Source: an uncultured Oscillospiraceae bacterium
GTDB taxonomy: Bacteria; Bacillota; Clostridia; Oscillospirales; Oscillospiraceae
NCBI GenBank assembly: GCA_910587205.1
Contig: CAJULZ010000042.1
Location: 1 to 20,807 of the forward strand
Length of the DNA stretch: 20,807 nucleotides
Direction of reading: 5' to 3'
The notes beneath the pieces are model-generated. The model was not told where the DNA came from, ran no database searches, and saw only the letters and a list, made by a program, of their open reading frames with translations. How positions within the stretch are numbered: the stretch's first letter is position 1; each line of letters starts with the position of its first letter. Positions 13,516 through 19,463 of the stretch are shown here, one piece after another. The position numbers and the translations under genes were made by a program.

Positions 13516-13549
13516 AAAGGCGGCGGGCCATGGCCCGCCGCCTTTTTTT
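13516..13549 (+). terminator. Intrinsic terminator after rubredoxin gene
   Basis: GGCGGCGGGC pairs with GCCCGCCGCC (13519-13542, loop CATG), flanked by AAA and seven T. Ends the peroxide-defence unit. Confidence 0.93.
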
Positions 13550-13593
13550 GCGCTCCGAGGGGGAAACAGGGTGGACCGCCGTTTCCCGCGCCG

Positions 13594-13602
13594 TGCTATG
13601 AT
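13594..13602 (+). promoter_or_regulatory. Possible extended -10 promoter
   Basis: TGC-TATGAT, an extended -10 element, 28 bp before the small membrane protein gene. No good -35 at proper distance (best TGGACC, 19 bp away). Confidence 0.5.
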
Positions 13603-13630
13603 CAAAGCGCAAAAGAGGGGGGGGCACCGG

Positions 13631-13900
13631 ATGTCGAGAGCCGGATATGATCTGGGCCGGGAACCGGGCAGTCAAAAATTCGTCAGCAAAGCGGCCAAGG
13701 CCGTTGGCAAAGCAGGCGATATCATTGGCATAGCCGTGATGGGAATCGGGGTTGTACTGGCCGCGGCCGATTATCAGCCGGGATACGGCGAAAACACTTG
13801 GATCTTTCTCCTGATCGGCGCGGCAGGCGTACTTTTCCTTGCCGGAATGCGCTGTATCGCGGGCAAGCTGGATAAAAAGCGGGGCAGTGATCCGAAATAA
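13631..13900 (+). CDS. Small two-helix membrane protein, unknown function
   Basis: An 89-aa protein I do not recognise. Residues 1-35 are polar and basic with an Ala/Lys helix (SKAAKAVGKAGD). Two membrane helices follow at about 36-54 (IIGIAVMGIGVVLAAADY) and 63-83 (WIFLLIGAAGVLFLAG), then a basic tail ending KLDKKRG. Both ends should face the cytoplasm. ATG 13631 has a GAGGGGGGG site upstream; the frame is open further back to 13433 but that part runs across the rubredoxin gene and terminator. It has its own candidate promoter and terminator, so it looks like a single-gene unit. Confidence 0.7.
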   Translation: MSRAGYDLGREPGSQKFVSKAAKAVGKAGDIIGIAVMGIGVVLAAADYQPGYGENTWIFLLIGAAGVLFLAGMRCIAGKLDKKRGSDPK

Positions 13901-13914
13901 CCGCACGCTTCATC

Positions 13915-13952
13915 AAAAACCGCACGAGGCACAGGCCCCGTGCGGTTTTTTT
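13915..13952. terminator. Bidirectional terminator between small membrane protein gene and trmO
   Basis: AAAAACCGCACG (13915-13926) pairs with CGTGCGGTTTTT, followed by a run of seven T on the plus strand and five on the minus strand. It serves both convergent units. Confidence 0.9.
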
Positions 13953-13959
13953 GCGCGAT

Positions 13960-14631
13960 TTAAAGCTGCTTTTCCACGGATATCACCGTCAGCACCCCGC
14001 CCGCCACGGCGAAGCGTACCTCCAGCCCGGCGAATCCGAAGCCATACACCCGCTTGGGGTCGCGCTGGTAGGGCGGCCGGGGGTCCTGGGCCAGCACGCC
14101 GGTCAGCGCCTCCCGGCGGTCCGGGGGCACCCGGTCCAGCAGCTTCCGGGGGAAGTCCACCGCCAGCTCCGCCGGGGCCTCCCCCGCGAAGCCCCCCGCC
14201 GCCTCGGGACGGCAGTCGGCGTAGGGGAGGTAGGGCTTGATATCGAAAATGGGCGTGCCGTCCACCAGATCCGCCCCGGACACCCACAACGCCGGACCGC
14301 TGGGGCTGTCCCACTCCACCTTCTCCAGCTTCACACAGGACAGCCCGATGGGGTTGGGGCGGAAGGGGGAGCGGGTGGCGAACACCCCCAGGCGCGCGTT
14401 CCCGCCCAACCGGGGCGGGCGTACCGTGGGCGACCAGCCCGCCCCCTTATTCTCGGAAAACTCCCAGATCAGCCATAGGTGGGAAAAACCGTCGATGCCC
14501 CGCAGGGCGTCCGGCGAGCGGTACGGCAGCTCGAACACCACCGTGGCCCGCAGCCCCTCCACCAGACCCGCCTGCCGGGGCACGCCGAACTTGCCGGAAA
14601 ACTCGGACCGGATGTGGGCGATGGGCTCCAT
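13960..14631 (-). CDS. trmO: tRNA (N6-threonylcarbamoyladenosine37-N6)-methyltransferase TrmO
   Basis: A 223-aa TsaA/TrmO protein that methylates t6A37 to m6t6A37 in threonine tRNAs, using SAM bound to a beta-barrel fold. Seen: MEPIAHIRSEF at the start, GFSHLWLIWEF, RPPRLGGN, GVFATRSPFRPNPIGLS, and DLVDGTPIFDIKPYLPYAD, the full family set, plus a C-terminal extension ending YGFGFAGLEVRF. ATG 14631-14629 shares its first base with the stop of the HD gene (TGATG), implying coupled translation; there is no separate Shine-Dalgarno. The longer frame reaching 14907 overlaps the HD gene and is not coding. Confidence 0.93.
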   Translation of the reverse strand: MEPIAHIRSEFSGKFGVPRQAGLVEGLRATVVFELPYRSPDALRGIDGFSHLWLIWEFSENKGAGWSPTVRPPRLGGNARLGVFATRSPFRPNPIGLSCVKLEKVEWDSPSGPALWVSGADLVDGTPIFDIKPYLPYADCRPEAAGGFAGEAPAELAVDFPRKLLDRVPPDRREALTGVLAQDPRPPYQRDPKRVYGFGFAGLEVRFAVAGGVLTVISVEKQL

Positions 14632-15188
14632 CAGTCCACATTGGGGCTGGCGCGCATGGCCTGAATGGTGCGGTCCATCAGCTCGTCCAGCTCCCAGCCC
14701 AGCAGCTCCGCGCCCTGCCGGATCACGTCCCGGGAGCAGCCCGCCGCAAATTTCTTGTCCTTGAATTTCTTTTTCAGGGACTTGACCTCCATATCGTCCA
14801 CGCTCTTGGAGGGGCGCATCATGGCCGCCGCGCCGATCAGCCCCGTCAGCTCGTCTACGGCAAACAGCACCTTTTCCATCTCCAGCTCGGGCTTGATATC
14901 CACGCACTCAGGCCAGCCGTGGCTGGCGGCGGCGCGGATGAGGGGTTCGTCGATCCCTCGTTCCCGCATGAGTTCCTGACATTTGACGCAGTGCTCCTCC
15001 GGCCAGCGCTCAAAGTCCAGGTCGTGGAGGATGCCCACGGCCTCCCAGTACTCGGCCTGCTGGCCGTGGCCCAGCTCCTGGGCGTACCAGCGCATCACAT
15101 CACCCACGGTGCGGGCGTGCTTCCGGTGGAATTCCCCCTCGTTAAATTCGCATAAAAGTTCCCATGCCTGGTCCGGGGTGGGGATCAT
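14631..15188 (-). CDS. HD-domain phosphohydrolase-like protein
   Basis: A 185-aa HD-superfamily protein. Metal-ligand candidates are His24 (HRKHARTVGDVM region), the pair His55-Asp56 in GILHDLDFERWPEEHC, His90 in AAASHGW and Asp112 in FAVDELTGLI. It belongs to the single-HD COG2316-like group common in Clostridia; substrates of that group are not established, though HD enzymes usually cleave phosphate esters of nucleotides. ATG 15188 is preferred because AAGGAG lies 9 nt upstream; the ATG at 15197 would have the Shine-Dalgarno touching it. It is the first gene of an HD-trmO unit with its own promoter. A tRNA or nucleotide role is suggested only by that pairing. Confidence 0.88.
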   Translation of the reverse strand: MIPTPDQAWELLCEFNEGEFHRKHARTVGDVMRWYAQELGHGQQAEYWEAVGILHDLDFERWPEEHCVKCQELMRERGIDEPLIRAAASHGWPECVDIKPELEMEKVLFAVDELTGLIGAAAMMRPSKSVDDMEVKSLKKKFKDKKFAAGCSRDVIRQGAELLGWELDELMDRTIQAMRASPNVD

Positions 15189-15220
15189 GGCGGACATCTC
15201 CTTCTTGTTGTGATGAAGGA

Positions 15221-15249
15221 ATCATACTCCCCGCCCCCGCCTTTGTCAA
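15221..15249 (-). promoter_or_regulatory. Sigma-A promoter of the HD-trmO operon
   Basis: On the minus strand TTGACA (15249-15244), 17-bp spacer, TATGAT (15226-15221), beginning 3 bp after the spoIVB stop. It separates housekeeping expression of this pair from the sporulation gene upstream. Confidence 0.85.
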
Positions 15250-15252
15250 GGG

Positions 15253-16305
15253 TTACGCCTCCGGCACGCCGCACTCCCGGAGCATCCGGCCCACGTAGAT
15301 CCCATAGCCGCTGGAGGGGTCGTCCACCATCACGTGAGTCACCGCCCCCACCAGCTTTCCGTTTTGCAGCAGGGGGCTGCCGCTCATCCCTTGGACGATG
15401 CCGCCGGTGGCGTCCAGCAGGCGCTGGTCGGTGACTTTGATGAGATAGTCCCGGCAGTCGCCCTCCGCCTCGGGCAGCACTTTGGTGATCTCCACCTGGT
15501 ATTCGTCTACCCGGTCCCCGGAGATGTTGCAGCGGATCACCGCGGGGCCGGCCTCCACCTCGTCCCGCTCCGCCGTCTCTACCGCAGGGCCGGAGGCCCA
15601 CTTGCCGTCGGCCATGGTGCCGAACACGCCGCCGCTGGTGTTGGCGCTGAGCAGGCCCAGGGTGGCCTTGGTGTCAAAGATGCCCTTGAGCTGCCCCGGC
15701 GTGCCGCTCACGCCTTTCTCCACCCCCGCCACCGTGGCGGGCAGGATGGACCCGCTCTCCAGCGGCATGAGCAGCGCGGTGTCCGTGTCGTTGATGCCGT
15801 GGCCCAGGGCGCCGAAGGCCCCGGTGCCGGGGCAGTAGAAGGTCACGGTACCGATGCCCGCCATGGAGTCCCGGATCCAGGCGCCCAGCTTATACGCCCC
15901 ATCGGCGGAACACTTCACCGCCTTCGCGGTGAGCTGCACCTGCCGTTCGTCCCGGATGGCCCGGATGCTCATGGTATCCCCCTCCAGCTCCTGGAGCAGG
16001 GCGGATACCTCCTCGATGGTGTCCACCTCGGTGGAGTTGATGTGGGTGATGATGTCGCCTTCCCTCAGCCCGCAGGCCTTGGCCGGGTTTACGCTGCCCC
16101 CGTCGGTGGCCACCTCGGAGGTGCCCACCACCACCACGCCGTCGGAAAACAGCTTAATGCCAACGGCGCGGCCCACGGGGATCACTGTGGCCGCGCTGGC
16201 CCGGCCCGCCAGGGGCCACATGGTCAGCACCGCCACCAGCAGCAGCCCCAGTCCCCGCAGGGCCGCCGCCCCCCAATATGGTCTTGCTTCTTCATTCAAA
16301 TCCAT
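15253..16305 (-). CDS. spoIVB: SpoIVB sporulation signalling serine protease
   Basis: A 350-aa S55-family peptidase, made in the forespore and secreted into the space between membranes, where it triggers late mother-cell sigma activation. Residues 14-38 are a signal/membrane helix. Residues about 46-128 are a PDZ domain (LREGDIITHINSTEV). The protease domain has His169 in GALGHGIND and Ser308 in GIVQGMSGSPLLQNGKLVGAVTHV, matching the B. subtilis catalytic His and Ser. It is shorter than B. subtilis SpoIVB (about 425 aa). ATG 16305 has AAGGCGG close upstream. spo0A, its frequent neighbour, is not here. A CATATTA box upstream suits sigma-F/G control. Proof that this lineage sporulates, or did. 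Confidence 0.94.
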   Translation of the reverse strand: MDLNEEARPYWGAAALRGLGLLLVAVLTMWPLAGRASAATVIPVGRAVGIKLFSDGVVVVGTSEVATDGGSVNPAKACGLREGDIITHINSTEVDTIEEVSALLQELEGDTMSIRAIRDERQVQLTAKAVKCSADGAYKLGAWIRDSMAGIGTVTFYCPGTGAFGALGHGINDTDTALLMPLESGSILPATVAGVEKGVSGTPGQLKGIFDTKATLGLLSANTSGGVFGTMADGKWASGPAVETAERDEVEAGPAVIRCNISGDRVDEYQVEITKVLPEAEGDCRDYLIKVTDQRLLDATGGIVQGMSGSPLLQNGKLVGAVTHVMVDDPSSGYGIYVGRMLRECGVPEA

Positions 16306-16381
16306 TCACCGCCTTTTTGAAACTGGCGGATGTCCGGGCGCGAACGGAACAGCTCCGGCCGCGCCCCAACGCCCGCCTTTT

Positions 16382-16388
16382 TAATATG
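16382..16388 (-). promoter_or_regulatory. Candidate sigma-F/sigma-G -10 box for spoIVB
   Basis: CATATTA on the minus strand, about 77 bp before the spoIVB ATG, fits the forespore sigma -10 consensus (CATnnTA). No clear -35 (GnATA-like) was found at 14-16 bp, so support is partial. Confidence 0.4.
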
Positions 16389-16473
16389 GCGGCGGGGATG
16401 GGTTTCCACCGTGGCAAAGTCAGGGGAGCTTGGCAGGGCCGCGGGCGGGCAGCCCTGGGGCGGCCTGATTTTT

Positions 16474-16495
16474 CAATAATTCCCGGGAAATATTG
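16474..16495. promoter_or_regulatory. 22-bp operator-like inverted repeat upstream of the DUF6512-like gene
   Basis: CAATA-n-TTCCC pairs with GGGAA-n-TATTG; 10 of 11 pairs match, with core TTCCCGGGAA. It lies about 100 bp before the membrane protein gene and about 170 bp before spoIVB in the other direction, so it could serve either. Confidence 0.45.
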
Positions 16496-16598
16496 GTCCT
16501 TTTTCTGAATTTGGACGGCGCGGAGGATTTTCCTGTGTGGACAAACATAGTTTGCCCCGCCTTCGGCATATCCTGAAAGCAAAAGGGAGGTCGTCCAC

Positions 16599-17123
16599 AT
16601 GAAAAAATCCACAAAAACGCTGCTTTTGACCTATTTAGCCGCTTCCGCGGCAGGGGTGGCGCTCCATTTCCTCTACCAGTGGCTCCCAAACCCCTTGTTT
16701 GCCCTGATTTCCCCAGTGCGGGAGAGCGTGTGGGAGCACGTCAAGCTGCTTTACTTCCCCATGCTGGGGGCGGCGCTGTTCCTCACCCGGGGCGGGAACG
16801 GGATGGGCCGCGCCCCCTGGCTGATGGCCCAGGCGGCGGTATGCGCTGTCATGCTGGGCTCGGGGTACCTATACCATGTGGTATTCCGGGGGGAGGCCAT
16901 GGTGGTGGATCTGCTGTTGTTCTTCCTGCCGCTGGCGCTGGGATTTCTGCTGCCCCGGGTGCTGTGGCCGCTGTGCGAGTGGCCGGGGACGGAACCGGCC
17001 GCGGGGCTGCTGTCCCTGGCGCTGGGGGTGCTCATAATCTGGTTCACGTTTTTCCCGCCGGAAGGGGCGCTGTTTGCCGATCTCAGCGGCGCGCTGCGCA
17101 CCTTTTTGACCATCCCGGTATAG
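16599..17123 (+). CDS. DUF6512-like integral membrane protein, unknown function
   Basis: A 174-aa protein with five to six hydrophobic helices (about 9-27, 52-63, 75-93, 100-124, 134-152). The stretch SPVRESVWEHVKLLYFPM (38-55) after the first helix is the conserved core of a clostridial membrane family I recognise as DUF6512; no function is known to me. Acidic and basic residues Arg41, Glu42, Glu46, His47 and Lys49 sit next to a membrane helix and are the likeliest working site. ATG 16599 has GGGAGG upstream. It stands alone, between the divergent spoIVB and convergent proBA units, and its stop codon runs into a 28-nt palindrome. Confidence 0.82.
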   Translation: MKKSTKTLLLTYLAASAAGVALHFLYQWLPNPLFALISPVRESVWEHVKLLYFPMLGAALFLTRGGNGMGRAPWLMAQAAVCAVMLGSGYLYHVVFRGEAMVVDLLLFFLPLALGFLLPRVLWPLCEWPGTEPAAGLLSLALGVLIIWFTFFPPEGALFADLSGALRTFLTIPV

Positions 17124-17150
17124 TTCCTTTTTCTCGAGAGAAAAAGGAAC
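17123..17150. repeat. Perfect 28-bp AT-rich palindrome at the DUF6512-like gene stop
   Basis: All 14 pairs match; left half GTTCCTTTTTCTCG... centred on CTCGAG. The first base is the last base of the stop codon. It is nearly the same as 8852-8879. Confidence 0.85.
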
Positions 17151-17167
17151 CGAGCGGCGTCTGCCCT

Positions 17168-17204
17168 TGCCGTCAAATCTTGCATTTTGTAAGATTTGAC
17201 GGCA
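17168..17204. repeat. 14-bp stem-loop between convergent genes
   Basis: GCCGTCAAATCTT pairs perfectly with AAGATTTGACGGC around a 9-nt loop, with one more A-T pair outside. No T tail in either direction, so its role is not termination of the simple kind. Confidence 0.75.
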
Positions 17205-17268
17205 GCTGCGGCTCTTTTTGCCCAGAGAAAGCAAACCCCGCCCGCCACAGTGTCGCCGGACCGGGGTG

Positions 17269-17311
17269 AAAAAATACAGCCCTGCGGCGGGTGCGCAAGG
17301 CTGTATTTTTT
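17269..17311. terminator. Terminator of proBA, usable in both directions
   Basis: AAAAAATACAGCC (17269-17281) pairs with GGCTGTATTTTTT (17299-17311); six T on either strand. It starts 2 bp after the proA stop on the minus strand. Confidence 0.9.
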
Positions 17312-17312
17312 G

Positions 17313-18569
17313 TCAGCGAATTTGTCCCGTCCCCCGGACGATATACTTGTACGTGCACAGCTCCTCCAACCCCATGGGGCCCCGGGCGTGGAGGCGCTGG
17401 GTGGAGATGCCCATCTCGCACCCCAGGCCGAACACCCCGCCGTCGGTGAACCGGGTGGAGGCGTTCCAATATACCGCGGCGGAATCCACCAGGGCGGTGA
17501 AGCGGCGGGCCGCCTCCCCATTGGCGGTGACGATGGCCTCGGAGTGCCCGGTGGAGTGGGCGGCGATGTGGGCGCAGGCTTCGTCCACCCCATCCACCAC
17601 CTTCACCGCCAAAATATAGTCCAAAAATTCGGTGTCGAAGTCGTTTTCCCCGGCGGGGACGCCGGGAATGAGGGCTGCGGCGTCCTTGTCCAGCCGCAGT
17701 TCCACCGGGGGCAGCTTTTGCTCCGCCCGCCGGTCTGCCAGCGCCTCTTTTAAGCGGGGCAGGAATTGCCCGGCAATGTCCCGGTGGACCAGACATACCT
17801 CGGCGGCGTTGCACACGCTGGGCCGGGAACATTTTGCATTATGCAAGATGTTGAGCGCCATATCCGGCTCTGCGTCCCGGTCCACGTAGATATGGCAGAT
17901 TCCGGTGCCCGTCTCGATGACGGGGACGGTTGCACGCTCCACGCAGGCCCGGATCAGCCCCGCGCCCCCCCGGGGGATGAGCAGGTCCACCAGCCCGTTG
18001 GCGCCCATCAGCTCGTTGGCGGACTGCCGGGTGGTGTCCTCCACCAGCCCCAGGGCGTCCTGGGGCAGCCCGGCGGAGGCAAGGCCCCGTCGCAGGGCGG
18101 CTACGATGGCGGCGGCGGAGCGGTGGGCCTCCTTGCCGCAGCGCAGTACGCAGGCCGACCCCGCCTTCAGGGCCAGCGCCGCCGCGTCCGAGGTGACGTT
18201 GGGCCGGCTCTCGTAGATGATGGCGATAACCCCCATGGGGACGGCGGTTTTTTCGATCGCCAGGCCGTTGGGCCGCTCCTCCCGGCGCAGCACCGTCCCC
18301 ACCGGGTCGGGCAGCGCCGCCACCTCCCGCACGCCCTCCGCCATGCCCTTCACGCGCCCCGCGTCCAGGGCCAGCCGGTCCAGCATCACGTCGGACACCG
18401 TGCCCTTGGCCGCCGCCAGGTCCAGGGCGTTGGCAGCCAAAATTGCCGGGGCGTCCCGCTCCAGCCCGTCCGCCATGGCCAGCAGAGCCCGGTTTTTCGT
18501 CCCCGTGTCCGCCAGGGCCATGGCGCTTTTCGCGCCCTTGGCCCGCCGCAGTAGCTCTAATGTAGTCAT
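17313..18569 (-). CDS. proA: Glutamate-5-semialdehyde dehydrogenase (gamma-glutamyl phosphate reductase)
   Basis: A 418-aa cytoplasmic enzyme, second step of proline synthesis: reduces gamma-glutamyl phosphate with NADPH to glutamate semialdehyde. Seen: VPMGVIAIIYESRPNVTSDAAALALKAG split as VPMGVIAIIYE and SRPNVTSDAA (109-130), LVDLLIPRGG (193-202), VIETGTGICH (217-226), and the catalytic Cys253 in KCSRPSVCNAAE; length is typical. The ATG overlaps the proB stop by 4 bp (ATGA), so the two are coupled and their products can pass on the unstable phosphate intermediate. proC is not in the window. Assignment is firm. Confidence 0.96.
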   Translation of the reverse strand: MTTLELLRRAKGAKSAMALADTGTKNRALLAMADGLERDAPAILAANALDLAAAKGTVSDVMLDRLALDAGRVKGMAEGVREVAALPDPVGTVLRREERPNGLAIEKTAVPMGVIAIIYESRPNVTSDAAALALKAGSACVLRCGKEAHRSAAAIVAALRRGLASAGLPQDALGLVEDTTRQSANELMGANGLVDLLIPRGGAGLIRACVERATVPVIETGTGICHIYVDRDAEPDMALNILHNAKCSRPSVCNAAEVCLVHRDIAGQFLPRLKEALADRRAEQKLPPVELRLDKDAAALIPGVPAGENDFDTEFLDYILAVKVVDGVDEACAHIAAHSTGHSEAIVTANGEAARRFTALVDSAAVYWNASTRFTDGGVFGLGCEMGISTQRLHARGPMGLEELCTYKYIVRGTGQIR

Positions 18570-19354
18570 ATCCTGTCCCTCCTGCCGATGAAGCGGGTGC
18601 CGGTGTGCTTCCCCTCCGCCACGTCGTATAGCAGCTCGGGCCTCTGGCCGTTGGCGATCACCATGTCGCAGCCGCAGGCCATGGCGATCTCCGCCGCATT
18701 CAATTTTGTCGCCATCCCCCCGGTGCCCAGCGCGGAACCGGGGCTGCCCGCCAGCGCCCGCAGCTCCGGGGTGATCTCCCGCACCTCAGGGATCAGCTTT
18801 GCGCCGCCGTCCTTCCGGGGGTCGGCGGTGTACAGCCCGTCGATGTCGCTGAGCAGGATGAGCAGATCCGCTCCCACGCACCGGGCCACGATGGCGGACA
18901 GGGTGTCGTTCTCCCCGATGGTGGTGGACACCCCCACCTCGTCGGTGGCCACCGCGTCGTTCTCGTTGACGATGGGCAGGGCGTTAAGCTCCAACAGGCG
19001 GTGGACGGCGTTTTCAAAGTTCTGCCGCCGCTGGGGGAAATTCACGTCCTCCGCGGTAAGCAGCAGCTGGGCCACGGTGTGGTTATAGCCGGCGAACAGC
19101 TTGTCGTAGGTGTACATCAATTCGCACTGGCCCACGGCGGCGGCGGCCTGCTTGGTGGGCATATCCGCCGGGCGGCCGGGGAGGTTCAACTTGCCAACCC
19201 CCATGCCGATGGCCCCGGAGGACACCAGGACAAGCTGGCTGCCCGCGTTCTTCAAATCGGACAGCACCTTCACCAGCGCCTCCACCCGGCGGATATTCAG
19301 CCGCCCGGTGGGGTGGGCCAGGGTGGAAGTGCCCACTTTTACGACGATCCTCAT
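18566..19354 (-). CDS. proB: Glutamate 5-kinase, short form without PUA domain
   Basis: A 262-aa amino-acid kinase, first step of proline synthesis. Seen: VVKVGTSTL (4-12), LVSSGAIGMG (43-52), LPIVNENDAV (126-135), LLILLSDIDGLYTADPR (164-180) and GTGGMATKLNAAEIA (210-224). It stops right after the kinase domain (GTRFIGRR) and lacks the C-terminal PUA domain (about 100 residues) of E. coli and B. subtilis ProB; a complete short form rather than a broken gene, since the end is in place and coupled to proA. ATG 19354 has a weak GGGAAAG site upstream. Feedback control by proline resides in the kinase domain and may be kept. Confidence 0.95.
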   Translation of the reverse strand: MRIVVKVGTSTLAHPTGRLNIRRVEALVKVLSDLKNAGSQLVLVSSGAIGMGVGKLNLPGRPADMPTKQAAAAVGQCELMYTYDKLFAGYNHTVAQLLLTAEDVNFPQRRQNFENAVHRLLELNALPIVNENDAVATDEVGVSTTIGENDTLSAIVARCVGADLLILLSDIDGLYTADPRKDGGAKLIPEVREITPELRALAGSPGSALGTGGMATKLNAAEIAMACGCDMVIANGQRPELLYDVAEGKHTGTRFIGRRDRI

Positions 19355-19389
19355 CTGCTTTCCCTCGCTATCTTACGAAAGTAAAATCC

Positions 19390-19418
19390 ATTATACCACG
19401 GGACGGCGGGAAAGGGAA
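19390..19418 (-). promoter_or_regulatory. proBA promoter
   Basis: On the minus strand a perfect TATAAT (19395-19390) with a weak TTCCCT at -35 (17-bp spacer). The leader is only about 30 nt, too short for a T-box. The -35 part overlaps the thrS terminator stem. Confidence 0.6.
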
Positions 19419-19445
19419 GCCCCCGGATGAAATCCGGGGGCTTCC
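19415..19445 (-). terminator. Hairpin after thrS
   Basis: A perfect 14-bp stem (19415-19428 with 19432-19445), 18 bp after the thrS stop on the minus strand, followed by CCCTTTCCC, a poor T tail. Confidence 0.75.
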
Positions 19446-19463
19446 AGCAGGCGGCGTCCTGTG

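Noticed and set aside
12454..13605. A 383-codon minus-strand frame opposite perR, reverse rubrerythrin and rubredoxin
   Set aside because: It spans three conserved plus-strand genes and two terminators; composition is typical of an antisense shadow.
19355..19389. Proline T-box leader before proBA
   Set aside because: Only about 30 nt lie between the TATAAT box and proB, too short for a T-box.
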